Part shown: positions 5,184 to 12,254 of the stretch, one piece after another | Layout of the letters: every line of letters starts with the position of its first letter | Position numbering within the stretch: position 1 is the first letter of the stretch | DNA from: Eubacteriales Family XIII. Incertae Sedis bacterium | GTDB taxonomy: Bacteria > Bacillota > Clostridia > Peptostreptococcales > Anaerovoracaceae | DNA length: 24,268 nt | Assembly: GCA_031272745.1 (NCBI GenBank) | Contig: JAISTF010000197.1 | Coordinates: 1-24,268, forward strand | Direction of reading: 5' to 3' | Position numbers and translations under genes: made by a program | The notes under the pieces: model-generated | The model's database searches: none | Told to the model about the DNA's origin: nothing | What the model saw: the letters and a program-made list of their open reading frames with translations, nothing else

Positions 5184-7115
5184 TCAAATGTTTGCGCTCC
5201 TTTGTTTCCGCTCTCGCTGCGCCAGATACACTATCAACACCGAGATGTCCGCCGGCGACACGCCCGAGATCCGCGAGGCCGCCCCGAGCGATGCCGGCCG
5301 CTGCGCCGCGAGCTTCTGCCGCGCCTCGATCCGCAGCCCATCCATCGCCGCGTAATCCAAATCCTCCGGAAGCCGCCGCGCTTCCATCTTCCGAAACTTC
5401 TCGACCTGCCGCCGCTGCTTCTCGATATACCCCGCATACTTCCGCTCGATCTCCACCTGCCTGAGCACCGCCGGCCCGAGCTCCGGAAACTCCGCCAACA
5501 ATCTTTGCTCTGCGAAAACCCCTTTTGTTTTCCTCGTCTCCTCCGCCTGCGGTGTGCTGCGAGCGGAGCAAGCAGCATGCCGCCCGCTAAGGAGACGCAC
5601 AAAGCGAGCCTCCGCCTCCGCGCCCCCCGCTAGCAACGCCGCCACCGCCGCCCGCTTCGCCTCGCACCGCCGCAGCCGCTCCTCCGACGCCAGCCCGAGC
5701 GCGTGCCCCGCCGCCGTCAGCCGCAAATCCGCGTTGTCCTGCCGCAGCACGAGCCGGAACTCCGCCCGCGACGTCATGATCCGGTAAGGCTCCTCCGTCC
5801 CCTTCGTCACCAAATCGTCGATCAGCACCCCGATGTACGCCTCCGACCGGTCCGGCACGTACGGCTCCAGCCCGCCCAAAAACCGCGCCGCGTTCACCCC
5901 CGCGACCAGCCCCTGCGCCGCCGCCTCCTCGTACCCGCTCGTCCCGTTCACCTGCCCCGCAAAAAACAGCCCGCGCACCGCCCGCGATTCGAGCGACGGC
6001 AAAAGCGTCAAAGGATCGATGCAGTCGTATTCAATGGAATAACCATATTTCGAGAGTTTCGCGTCTGCCATCCCGTCGATAGAACGGTAGAAACGCTCCT
6101 GGATTTCCTCCGGCAGCGACGTGCTCATCCCTTGCACATACACATCTTCCGTCGACAAACCCTCCGGCTCCAAAAACACCTGATGCCGCCCGCGTTCCGG
6201 AAACCGCGACACCTTGTCCTCGATCGACAGACAGTAGCGAGGGCCCGTCCCCGTCGTATGCCCCCCGTACGGTGCCGTCTTCTCGATGTTTTCCCTGACA
6301 ATCCGATGGCCCGCCTCGTTCGTATACGTCAGCCAGCACGACGCGCGGTTCCCGCCGATGTCCTTCCCCTCGTTCAAAAACGAAAACGGTTCCACCGGCT
6401 CGTCCCCCCGCTGCTCCGTCATCACGGACGTATCCAAAGAAGAAAACAGCACCCGCGCCGGCGTCCCCGTCTTGAACCGCCGCAGCGCAAACCCCCGCCT
6501 CTTCAAATTCTCCGCAAACGCTACCGAGGCCGAAAGCCCCGCCGGCCCGCTCGCCCGGGCCCGGTCCGAGATATGCACGAGCCCGTTCAAATACGTCCCC
6601 GTCGCCACGACCACCGCCCCCGCAAAAACTTCCTCCCCCCCCGCCAACTTCACCCCGCAAACGGAGCGAGCCTCCGAAGCGGTCGGCACGGCATTTGCGG
6701 AGCGAGCCTCCGAAGGAGTTTCGTCCCCACCGCGCAGCAGCAAATCCACGACCTCCGCGCACCGCAGCGTGAGCCCCGCCTGCCCCTCGAGCACCCGCAA
6801 CATCTCCTCCCGGTACCGCGCCTTGTCCGCCTGCGCCCGCGGCGAATGCACCGCCGGCCCCTTCGACCGGTTCAGCATCCGGCTCTGGATGAAACACCGG
6901 TCGATGAGCAGCCCCATCTCCCCGCCGAGCGCGTCGATCTCCTTCACGAGCTGCCCCTTCCCCGTCCCCCCGATCGAAGGATTGCACGGCATCATCGCCA
7001 CCGACTCAAGCTGCATTGTCAGCAAAAGCACAGACCGCCCGAGCCGCGCCGCCGCCAGCGCCGCCTCGCACCCCGCGTGCCCCGCCCCGATCACAATGAC
7101 ATCAAAATCACACAT
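5184..7115 (-). CDS. mnmG: tRNA uridine 5-carboxymethylaminomethyl modification enzyme MnmG (GidA)
   Basis: FAD-dependent partner of MnmE that installs cmnm5 on the wobble uridine of certain tRNAs. 643 residues, slightly longer than the usual 620-635. The FAD-binding motif (VIVIGAGHAGCEAALAAA) is at residues 6-23, the MnmG signature (CNPSIGGTGKGQLVKEIDA) at 44-62, the second GAVVVATGTYLNG motif near 166-178, and the C-terminal tRNA/MnmE-interacting helices (VEIERKYAGYIEKQ) follow. Two foreign-looking segments interrupt variable loops: residues ~131-153 (two SEARS repeats) and ~507-527 (SGRHAACSARS and flanks). Both are encoded by repeat DNA and both keep the frame. There is no ribosome-binding site; see the promoter entry. 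It is normally next to mnmE, but here a divergent SGNH gene separates them. Confidence 0.96.
   Translation of the reverse strand: MCDFDVIVIGAGHAGCEAALAAARLGRSVLLLTMQLESVAMMPCNPSIGGTGKGQLVKEIDALGGEMGLLIDRCFIQSRMLNRSKGPAVHSPRAQADKARYREEMLRVLEGQAGLTLRCAEVVDLLLRGGDETPSEARSANAVPTASEARSVCGVKLAGGEEVFAGAVVVATGTYLNGLVHISDRARASGPAGLSASVAFAENLKRRGFALRRFKTGTPARVLFSSLDTSVMTEQRGDEPVEPFSFLNEGKDIGGNRASCWLTYTNEAGHRIVRENIEKTAPYGGHTTGTGPRYCLSIEDKVSRFPERGRHQVFLEPEGLSTEDVYVQGMSTSLPEEIQERFYRSIDGMADAKLSKYGYSIEYDCIDPLTLLPSLESRAVRGLFFAGQVNGTSGYEEAAAQGLVAGVNAARFLGGLEPYVPDRSEAYIGVLIDDLVTKGTEEPYRIMTSRAEFRLVLRQDNADLRLTAAGHALGLASEERLRRCEAKRAAVAALLAGGAEAEARFVRLLSGRHAACSARSTPQAEETRKTKGVFAEQRLLAEFPELGPAVLRQVEIERKYAGYIEKQRRQVEKFRKMEARRLPEDLDYAAMDGLRIEARQKLAAQRPASLGAASRISGVSPADISVLIVYLAQRERKQRSANI
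5536..5596. repeat. 61-bp imperfect palindrome in frame inside mnmG
   Basis: The ends GTCTCC (5536) and GGAGAC (5596) are complementary, and about 19 of 25 positions of each arm pair around a GAGCGGAGCAAG centre. The GAGCGGAGCAAG string also occurs in the right arm of the rsmG element (4712-4723). It encodes an Ala/Ser/Arg-rich stretch in a C-terminal loop of MnmG. Confidence 0.6.
6662..6715. repeat. Direct repeat pair (18 bp, 36 bp apart) in frame inside mnmG
   Basis: CGGAGCGAGCCTCCGAAG occurs at 6662-6679 and 6698-6715. Each copy is itself partly palindromic (CGGAG...CTCCG). The 36-bp period equals 12 codons, so both copies are read as SEARS. A one-base variant occurs in the rsmG element at 4577-4594 and is also read as EARS there. 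Confidence 0.75.
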
Positions 7116-7121
7116 GGTTGC

Positions 7122-7127
7122 ATTATA
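7122..7127 (-). promoter_or_regulatory. mnmG -10 element predicting a leaderless mRNA
   Basis: A perfect TATAAT (7127-7122, minus strand) is followed by six bases and then the mnmG ATG (7115). With normal -10 spacing the first transcribed base is the A of the start codon. No Shine-Dalgarno sequence is present upstream. The -35 is weak (CTTTCC or TTTCCG with an 18-17 nt spacer). Confidence 0.5.
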
Positions 7128-7136
7128 TGATAAAAT
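7128..7136 (+). promoter_or_regulatory. Possible extended -10 promoter of the SGNH gene
   Basis: TGATAAAAT gives TG-n-TAAAAT on the plus strand, 27 nt before the ATG at 7164. It overlaps the divergent mnmG promoter in a 48-bp intergenic gap. No convincing -35 is seen. An RBS-like GGAAAGG (7146-7152) lies 11 nt before the start codon. Confidence 0.3.
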
Positions 7137-7163
7137 AACGTCATCGGAAAGGTACGGTAACGG

Positions 7164-8273
7164 ATGTCCGGAAAAGGCAAACTCTTATTGTGTTTGGTGA
7201 TTGCCCTTGTGGTTGCATTGGGCGTTCTTTATTCTATGACGAAACCCGCGAACCCGACCGCCGAGCCGCCGGCCGAAGACCCGCAAACCGCGGACAGCAC
7301 AAACCAGGAGCCCCCCGCCGAAGAGCCCGCGGAATCCGAGACGCCGGTCCCGCCCGCCGAGGAGCCCGAAGCGGAAGAGAACAACGATTTCGACGTGACG
7401 CTGAAAACCACCGAAGGCGCTTTTCCGGACGGAAGCGACTCCTTGAAAACAACGCTGACGGACGGCGGCAACTTCGCCCCCCTGTATACCGCGGAAACGA
7501 TTCCCGCGCGCGAAGGCTTCGCCTTCACCGGCTGGGACGCGAAAAAAAATGAAGAGGAAACCGTCGTCTTCATCGGCGATTCCCTGACGATGGGCGAGCT
7601 CGGCTTCGCGCCGGACGGCTCGGTCATGCCGACCGCGGAGACGCCCGCCGTCGACCGCACCGTACAATTTCTCGGGGACGGCTGGCGCGCCGTCAACCTC
7701 GCGGCCGGCGCCAAGACCTCCGTGCAGTGGGCGGCCAACGACGAAGGCGTCTTGGACAACGCCGTCGCCACGATACAGGAAAACGACGCCGGCGTCGTGT
7801 GCATCATGATGGGCCCGAACGACGCCAACACCGCCTTCGCCGTCCAGCCCGCCGATTACAAAGCGGGCCTGCAGACCGTGATCGCGACCGTCGAACAGGC
7901 CGGCGCAAAAATCGTGATCCTGCACACCGCGCCGTGGGCCAACACTTCCGGAAACTTGGGCAAGGCCCTCGACCTCGGCCTGCTCGAAGCCTACCGCATA
8001 GCCGTGCAGGAAATCATCAGCGAAGACCCCGCCGTCTACGCGGGCACCGACATGTATGCCGTCGTCAGCGCCGCGCCGGAACTATATCAAGGGCCGGACG
8101 GCGTCCACTTCACACAGGAAGGCTACGACCGGATTGCCGTCGACTGGGCGGCCGCGATCCGCGCGGCGGTGCTCGAAAACGTCGGCGCGCTCAGCGCCCC
8201 CTACGCACCCGGCGACCCCGCGGAAAAAGCCCTCTGGCTCTCGCTCTACGCTCACTGGATCCAAACGGAATGA
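7164..8273 (+). CDS. Membrane-anchored or secreted SGNH/GDSL-type hydrolase
   Basis: A 369-residue extracytoplasmic esterase-like protein. Residues 4-24 are a hydrophobic signal or anchor segment (KLLLCLVIALVVALGVLYSM) with no lipobox. Residues 27-73 are a Pro/Glu/Ala-rich wall-spanning-type linker. Residues ~96-125 (GGNFAPLYTAETIPAREGFAFTGWD, in parts) resemble one InlB/Listeria-Bacteroides repeat ending FTGW. Residues 134-330 are the SGNH hydrolase: block I VVFIGDSL (Ser140), block II AAGAKTS (Gly182), block III MGPNDAN (Asn219) and block V DGVHFT (Asp312, His315), so the triad looks complete. The substrate is unknown; O-acetylated glycans or lipids are typical for the family. It is the only gene in the window transcribed against replication, and it splits the usual mnmE-mnmG pair, which suggests later insertion. 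Confidence 0.85.
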   Translation: MSGKGKLLLCLVIALVVALGVLYSMTKPANPTAEPPAEDPQTADSTNQEPPAEEPAESETPVPPAEEPEAEENNDFDVTLKTTEGAFPDGSDSLKTTLTDGGNFAPLYTAETIPAREGFAFTGWDAKKNEEETVVFIGDSLTMGELGFAPDGSVMPTAETPAVDRTVQFLGDGWRAVNLAAGAKTSVQWAANDEGVLDNAVATIQENDAGVVCIMMGPNDANTAFAVQPADYKAGLQTVIATVEQAGAKIVILHTAPWANTSGNLGKALDLGLLEAYRIAVQEIISEDPAVYAGTDMYAVVSAAPELYQGPDGVHFTQEGYDRIAVDWAAAIRAAVLENVGALSAPYAPGDPAEKALWLSLYAHWIQTE

Positions 8274-8301
8274 GCCCGCCCGTTTTTTGGGAATAACAGG
8301 G

Positions 8302-9783
8302 TCACTTTCCGACGCAAAAGTCGGAGAAGACGCGGTCAAGGATGTCGTCCGTGTATGTCTCGCCGATGAGTTCGCCGAGCGCCTCGTAGGCCGCGCGCAG
8401 GTTCACCTCGGCAAACTCCGGCGCGTCGCCGTGCGCGAAGATTTCTTCGGCCTCGTCGAGCTCCGCCGCCGCGCGCGCAAGCAACTCCGCCTGCCACGCC
8501 CGCGTCACGAGCGCGCCGCCGCCCGCCGCCGGCGCCCCTTCTCCGGCCACCCGCACCAAAGCCTCCTCGAGCGCCCGCACGCCCGCCGCGTCGTCCGGGG
8601 TTGCGGGACGGGCAAGCCCGTCCCCTACGGTTGTGGTTGTAGGGGCGGCATCCTGCCGCCCGCTATCCGCGCCCGCCGCCGACAAAGAAATCACCGCGCC
8701 CGCATGGGGCGCCAACGCCCGCGCCTCCTCCGGCGAAACCGCCTGCGGCAAATCCTGTTTGTTCAAAACCAAAAACGTCCGCTTCCCCGCGTCCAAATCC
8801 GCCGCGACCGCGCGGTCCTCGTCCGTGATCGGCCGGCTCCCGTCCAATACAAAAAGAAGCACGTCCGCCGCCGCCATCCGCTCGCGGCTCTTCTCGATGC
8901 CGAGCGCCTCGATCTCGCCGGCCGCCTCGCGGATGCCCGCCGTGTCGACGAGCATCACGGGCATCCCGCGCACGTTCAGCCAAATCTCCAACGCGTCCCG
9001 CGTCGTCCCCGGCACCGCCGTCACGATCGCCGCATTCTCCCGCGCGAGCGCATTGAACAAAGAAGACTTCCCCACGTTCGGCGCCCCCACGATGCAGACC
9101 CTGAGCCCGTCCCGCACCAAGCGCCCCTCCTCCACCGACGCCAACAACTCATCCACAATTTTTCTGGATTCTCGGGACAAGCCCGAGAATGACAATGATT
9201 TCCCCTCATCCTCAAACGCCTCCGGATAATCCATCCGCGCCACCGCCTCCGCGAGCGCCGAAAGCAACAGCTCCCGCGCCTCGCGAATCCGCGCGGAAAG
9301 CCGCCCCTCCGCCTGCGCCCGCGCCGCCCGGTACGACCGCTCCGTGCCCGCGCGGATCAAATCCGCCACGGCCCCCGCCTGCACCAGATCGATCCGCCCG
9401 TTCAAAAACGCCCGCTTCGTGAACTCCCCCGGCGCCGCCGGCGCCGCGCCTTCCCGATAACAAATCTCCAAAATCCGCCGCAACGGCACCGTCCCCCCGT
9501 GGCACTGTATCTCGCAAACATCCTCCCCCGTATAAGACCCGGGCCCCCGCATCAAAACCGCGAGCACCTCATCCACGACCTCCCCCGACCCCGGATCCAC
9601 CACATGCCCGTACACCATCGCCCGATCGGGAAATGTTTCGTTGTGAACAGCGGTGAGCGGCCGCACAAAAACGCGCGCCAGGATCTCCCCGGCGCGCGCC
9701 CCGCTCATCCGCACAATCCCGATGCCCCCCTCCCCGGGTGCCGTCGAAATCGCCGCTATCGTATCAAATTCACTTTCTGCCAT
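8302..9783 (-). CDS. mnmE: tRNA modification GTPase MnmE (TrmE)
   Basis: GTPase partner of MnmG in wobble-uridine modification. 493 residues (usual ~450-460). The N-terminal formyl-THF-binding domain (1-~120) starts DTIAAISTAPGEGGIGIVRMSG. The helical domain surrounds a G domain with G1 GAPNVGKSSLFN, G2 GTTRD, G3 DTAG and G4 NKQD. The C-terminal FCVGK carries the functionally important Cys. Two repeat-encoded segments are visible: FSGLSRES at about 197-205, just before the G domain, and ~25 residues (SGRQDAAPTTTTVG...) at about 370-395, between the SLSA (G5) strand and the next helix. The frame is intact. It is the last cistron of rpmH-rnpA-yidD-yidC-jag-mnmE, 19 nt after jag. Confidence 0.96.
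   Translation of the reverse strand: MAESEFDTIAAISTAPGEGGIGIVRMSGARAGEILARVFVRPLTAVHNETFPDRAMVYGHVVDPGSGEVVDEVLAVLMRGPGSYTGEDVCEIQCHGGTVPLRRILEICYREGAAPAAPGEFTKRAFLNGRIDLVQAGAVADLIRAGTERSYRAARAQAEGRLSARIREARELLLSALAEAVARMDYPEAFEDEGKSLSFSGLSRESRKIVDELLASVEEGRLVRDGLRVCIVGAPNVGKSSLFNALARENAAIVTAVPGTTRDALEIWLNVRGMPVMLVDTAGIREAAGEIEALGIEKSRERMAAADVLLFVLDGSRPITDEDRAVAADLDAGKRTFLVLNKQDLPQAVSPEEARALAPHAGAVISLSAAGADSGRQDAAPTTTTVGDGLARPATPDDAAGVRALEEALVRVAGEGAPAAGGGALVTRAWQAELLARAAAELDEAEEIFAHGDAPEFAEVNLRAAYEALGELIGETYTDDILDRVFSDFCVGK
8605..8661. repeat. Compound palindrome (three nested inverted repeats) in frame inside mnmE
   Basis: GGGACGGGCAAGCCCGTCCC (8605-8624), CCCCTAC (8622-8628) with GTAGGGG (8639-8645), and GGGCGGC/GCCGCCC (8643-8661) follow one another and interlock. 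All are translated in MnmE after the G5 motif as an Asp/Ala/Thr-rich loop. The family aligns with no residues here. The pattern looks like a REP-type element. Confidence 0.75.
9164..9196. repeat. 33-bp palindromic element, copy A, in frame inside mnmE
   Basis: The centre TCTCGGGACAAGCCCGAGA is an inverted repeat, bordered by CTGGAT and ATGACAAT. It matches the intergenic copy at 23547-23579 (opposite strand) at 32 of 33 positions and the recF copy at 12871-12903 at about 25 of 33. Read on the minus strand it encodes FSGLSRES. Confidence 0.85.
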
Positions 9784-9802
9784 AGCCCAAGGCGGCAGCC
9801 GC

Positions 9803-10828
9803 CTACGTCCGCTCGATGATCACCCGACGATACGGCTCGTCGCCTTCGCTCCTCGTCGTCACCCCGTCCACGGGCTGCAACGTCGCATGGATCACCTTGC
9901 GCTCGTACGGATTCATCGGCTCCAACCGCGCCGGCCGCCCCGTCTTGATGACCTTCTTCGCGAGCTTCACCGCGAGCTCCTCCAGCGTCTTCTCGCGCCG
10001 CGAACGATAGCCCTCGACATCGATGATCACGCGCCGGTACGTTTCCTGATCCTTGTTTGCCACGAGGTTTGCGAGATACTGGAGCGCGTCGAGCGTCTGC
10101 CCGCGCTTGCCGATCACCATCCGCACGTCCTGCCCCTTGACTTCGACATAGCTGCATTCGTCGTTCTTCTGCCCCTCGACCTCGACGACGAGCCCCATCT
10201 TGCCCATCACCTCCGCAAGGAACGTCGGCGCGACGCCGTCCGGATCCGGCACGAGATTTTCGATCGGCTCCGACACACGCTGGACGCCCGAGAGATCGAT
10301 CTCGACATCCGAATAATCCTCCGCTTCGCGCCCGCGGCTGCGCTCCCGATCCCGATCGCGATCTCTGTCGCGGTCGCGGTCACGATCCCGCGAACGCCCG
10401 CCGCCGTCGCGCGCACCGTCCCGCGGCCGCCCGCCGCGATCCCTGTCGCGGTCCCGCGAACGCCCGCCGCCGTCACGGTCACGGTCGCGATCCCTTGACC
10501 GCCCGCCGCCGCGCTCTCCCGAGCCGCCGCCCATATCGCCCGCCGCCTGCGGCGCGCGCGGCTTCTTGCGGAAATCGTGGTTGGCCTTCGTCTGCGGCTT
10601 TTTCTCCGCGAGCGCCATCGCCTCCGCCTGCGTCAAATCCTCATCGGGTCCCGCGTCCGTGATCTTCTCGACGCGCACCTTCGCGAGCTTGCTGCCGAGC
10701 CCGAGAAAGCCCTTCGAGGACTCCTCCAGCACCGTCACCATCACCTGGTCTTCCGTGCAATGCAGCTCATCGAGCGCCAACCGCACCGCCTCGTCTACAT
10801 CCGCCCCGTACTTTTCCGTGTAGTCCAT
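9803..10828 (-). CDS. jag: Jag/KhpB RNA-binding protein with a long Arg-Asp repeat linker
   Basis: Cytoplasmic RNA-binding regulator (KhpB/EloR) linked in other Firmicutes to cell elongation and division. 341 residues against about 210-330 in relatives. Jag_N is at residues 1-56 (KGFLGLGSKLAKVRV). A KH domain lies near 195-265 with GKRGQTLDALQYL, and the R3H domain occupies the C-terminal ~65 residues with MNPYERKVIHATL. Between Jag_N and KH, residues 110-171 are almost entirely RD dipeptides and RS/GGG spacers, giving a zwitterionic, surely disordered linker. The DNA here (10325-10501) is correspondingly repetitive. It lies 46 nt after yidC, the standard spoIIIJ-jag pair. Confidence 0.94.
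   Translation of the reverse strand: MDYTEKYGADVDEAVRLALDELHCTEDQVMVTVLEESSKGFLGLGSKLAKVRVEKITDAGPDEDLTQAEAMALAEKKPQTKANHDFRKKPRAPQAAGDMGGGSGERGGGRSRDRDRDRDGGGRSRDRDRDRGGRPRDGARDGGGRSRDRDRDRDRDRDRDRERSRGREAEDYSDVEIDLSGVQRVSEPIENLVPDPDGVAPTFLAEVMGKMGLVVEVEGQKNDECSYVEVKGQDVRMVIGKRGQTLDALQYLANLVANKDQETYRRVIIDVEGYRSRREKTLEELAVKLAKKVIKTGRPARLEPMNPYERKVIHATLQPVDGVTTRSEGDEPYRRVIIERT
10325..10501 (-). repeat. Degenerate hexanucleotide repeat encoding the RD tract of Jag
   Basis: CG-rich CGNGAN/CGGGAC-type hexamers repeat through this stretch in register with codons, giving (RD)n runs separated by GGG or RP. The hexamers vary at third positions (CGC, CGA, CGG for Arg), which argues for an old, selected tract. 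It does not look like fresh slippage. Confidence 0.7.
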
Positions 10829-10874
10829 GTCGTCCTCCGTTTCAAACCAACAACACTATCATTATTGAAAAAAA

Positions 10875-11621
10875 TCATTCCGTCTGCTTCGCGGCCGTGC
10901 GCGCGTTCATCGCCTTCGTGCGCATCCGCTTCAGCATCCAGGTCTGTACCACCGTAAACAGATTGCCGATCATCCAATAGACCGACAGCCCCGCCGGCAT
11001 CGTGCGCGCCATCACGACGATGAACACCGGCATGAACACCCGCATCATCTTCATCATCGGCTGCATCTGCGCGCTCATATCCGGCCCGTCGCCCGTCGGC
11101 GGCGTCGCCGGCATCCCCATGCCCGTCATGCTCATCGACGCAAACGTCGTCAACCCCGTCACGATCGGCAGGATCCACTGGTCCGGTTGCGACAGATCCG
11201 TGATCCACCAAAACCCTTCGTGCGACCCGAGGATCATCCGCAGATTGTCCTGCGCCATATACGCGACCGGATTGCGCAGCAGCACAAACAGCCCCATGAG
11301 GATCGGCATCTGGATCAGCAGCGGCAGGCACCCCATCATCGGGTTGTACCCCTCCTCCTTGTAAAGCTGCTGCATCGCCATGCCGAGCTGCTGCCGGTCG
11401 CCCGCGTATTTCTTCTGGAGCGCCTGCATCTTCGGCTGGATGTCCTGCATCTTCATCTGCCCCTTGATCTGGCTCGCGTACAGCGGGAACAGGCACCCGC
11501 GCACGATCAGCGTGAACACGATGAGCGTGATGCCGTACACCCCGATGTGGTCGTAGAGAAACGACAGCAACACCCCCAGCGGCTTTGCGATCGTTCCGAA
11601 AATTTCATAATACCAGGACAA
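10875..11621 (-). CDS. yidC: Membrane protein insertase YidC (SpoIIIJ type)
   Basis: Inserts and folds inner-membrane proteins with or without Sec. 248 residues, the short Gram-positive form without the large periplasmic P1 domain. Hydrophobic segments are visible near residues 27-47 (VYGITLIVFTLIVRGCLFPL, including the conserved groove Arg), 97-118, 155-170 and 205-235. The charged loop KMQDIQPKMQALQKKY is the conserved cytoplasmic hairpin. No lipobox Cys is obvious at the N-terminus, so it may lack the lipoprotein anchor. A Met/Gly-rich stretch (MSMTGMGMPATPP) follows TM3. It sits 51 nt after yidD and is followed by jag. Confidence 0.95.
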   Translation of the reverse strand: MSWYYEIFGTIAKPLGVLLSFLYDHIGVYGITLIVFTLIVRGCLFPLYASQIKGQMKMQDIQPKMQALQKKYAGDRQQLGMAMQQLYKEEGYNPMMGCLPLLIQMPILMGLFVLLRNPVAYMAQDNLRMILGSHEGFWWITDLSQPDQWILPIVTGLTTFASMSMTGMGMPATPPTGDGPDMSAQMQPMMKMMRVFMPVFIVVMARTMPAGLSVYWMIGNLFTVVQTWMLKRMRTKAMNARTAAKQTE

Positions 11622-11672
11622 ATCGTTCCCTCCGTCCGTGTTTTACAATAACCGTTTTTGCCCGTCTGTTTT

Positions 11673-11903
11673 TCACGGCACCGGGTCGTACCCGCCCTCA
11701 TGCCATGGATGGCAGCGCAGGATGCGCAGGATGCCGAGCTTGCTGCCCTTGAGGAACCCGTATTTCCCGAGCGCCTCGATGAAATACGCCGAACACGTCG
11801 GATAATACCGGCAGGTGGGCGGCAGCCAAGGCGACACGAAAAGCTGGTAGCCGCGGATGCCCAGCGCCACCGCTTTTCCCAACGCCGCGTTTGCCGTCGT
11901 CAT
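11673..11903 (-). CDS. yidD: Membrane-protein insertion efficiency factor YidD
   Basis: Small (76-residue) amphipathic protein, associated with the membrane near YidC/Sec, that assists membrane-protein insertion. The conserved core is present: GIRGYQLFVSPWLPPTCRYY, PTCSAY and ILRCHPWHEGGYDPVP, including three conserved Cys. The start overlaps the rnpA stop by 4 nt (ATGA), so translation is probably coupled. It is full length and normal. Confidence 0.96.
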   Translation of the reverse strand: MTTANAALGKAVALGIRGYQLFVSPWLPPTCRYYPTCSAYFIEALGKYGFLKGSKLGILRILRCHPWHEGGYDPVP

Positions 11904-12244
11904 TTCAGGATTTTTCCCTTGATCAGCGCTTTGCGCATGGACGCCTCGACGTCCTGCCGCTTCTTCCCCGCGATCGTGCTCCTTGCGATGAAGAGGATGT
12001 CGAACCCTTCGGGAAGGATTCCCTCCTTCATCATCAACCGGAAACTCTCTTTCATGAGCCGCCGCGCGCGGTTGCGCGCCACGGCCTTGCCCACTTTCTT
12101 GCTTGCGAGGAAGGCCCTCCGGCTATACGGGAGTCCGTTCGGGATCGTGAAAAGGACTACATATCTGTCCCCGATCGAGCGCCCCTTCTTGTACAGCCGG
12201 TCGAAATCCCTTTTGTTCCGCAGGATTTCCGGCCTCAGCGCCAT
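11900..12244 (-). CDS. rnpA: Ribonuclease P protein component
   Basis: Protein subunit that helps the RNase P RNA bind pre-tRNA 5' leaders. 114 residues, normal length. It has an early K/R-rich LRNKRDFDRLYKKGRS and the family RNR motif (KVGKAVARNRARRLMKESFR), followed by GFDILFIARSTI. It starts 10 nt after the rpmH stop and overlaps yidD by 4 nt. The rpmH-rnpA coupling is universal in this neighbourhood. Confidence 0.97.
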   Translation of the reverse strand: MALRPEILRNKRDFDRLYKKGRSIGDRYVVLFTIPNGLPYSRRAFLASKKVGKAVARNRARRLMKESFRLMMKEGILPEGFDILFIARSTIAGKKRQDVEASMRKALIKGKILK

Positions 12245-12254
12245 CTCCCGCGCC

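Noticed and set aside
8255..8298. Possible terminator (AAACGG...CCGTTTTTT) between the convergent SGNH and mnmE genes
   Set aside because: The stem is only six base pairs and its left half lies within the SGNH coding end; too weak to list as a feature.
802..8301. 13-mer CCCTGTTATTCCC at 802-814 and its complement at 8289-8301, resembling a homing-endonuclease half site
   Set aside because: A few chance 13-bp matches are expected in 24 kb when both strands are compared, and there is no endonuclease gene or larger shared context.
10325..10501. CRISPR-like or tandem array in the jag region
   Set aside because: The periodicity is six bases, follows codons and lacks spacers; it is a protein-coding RD tract.
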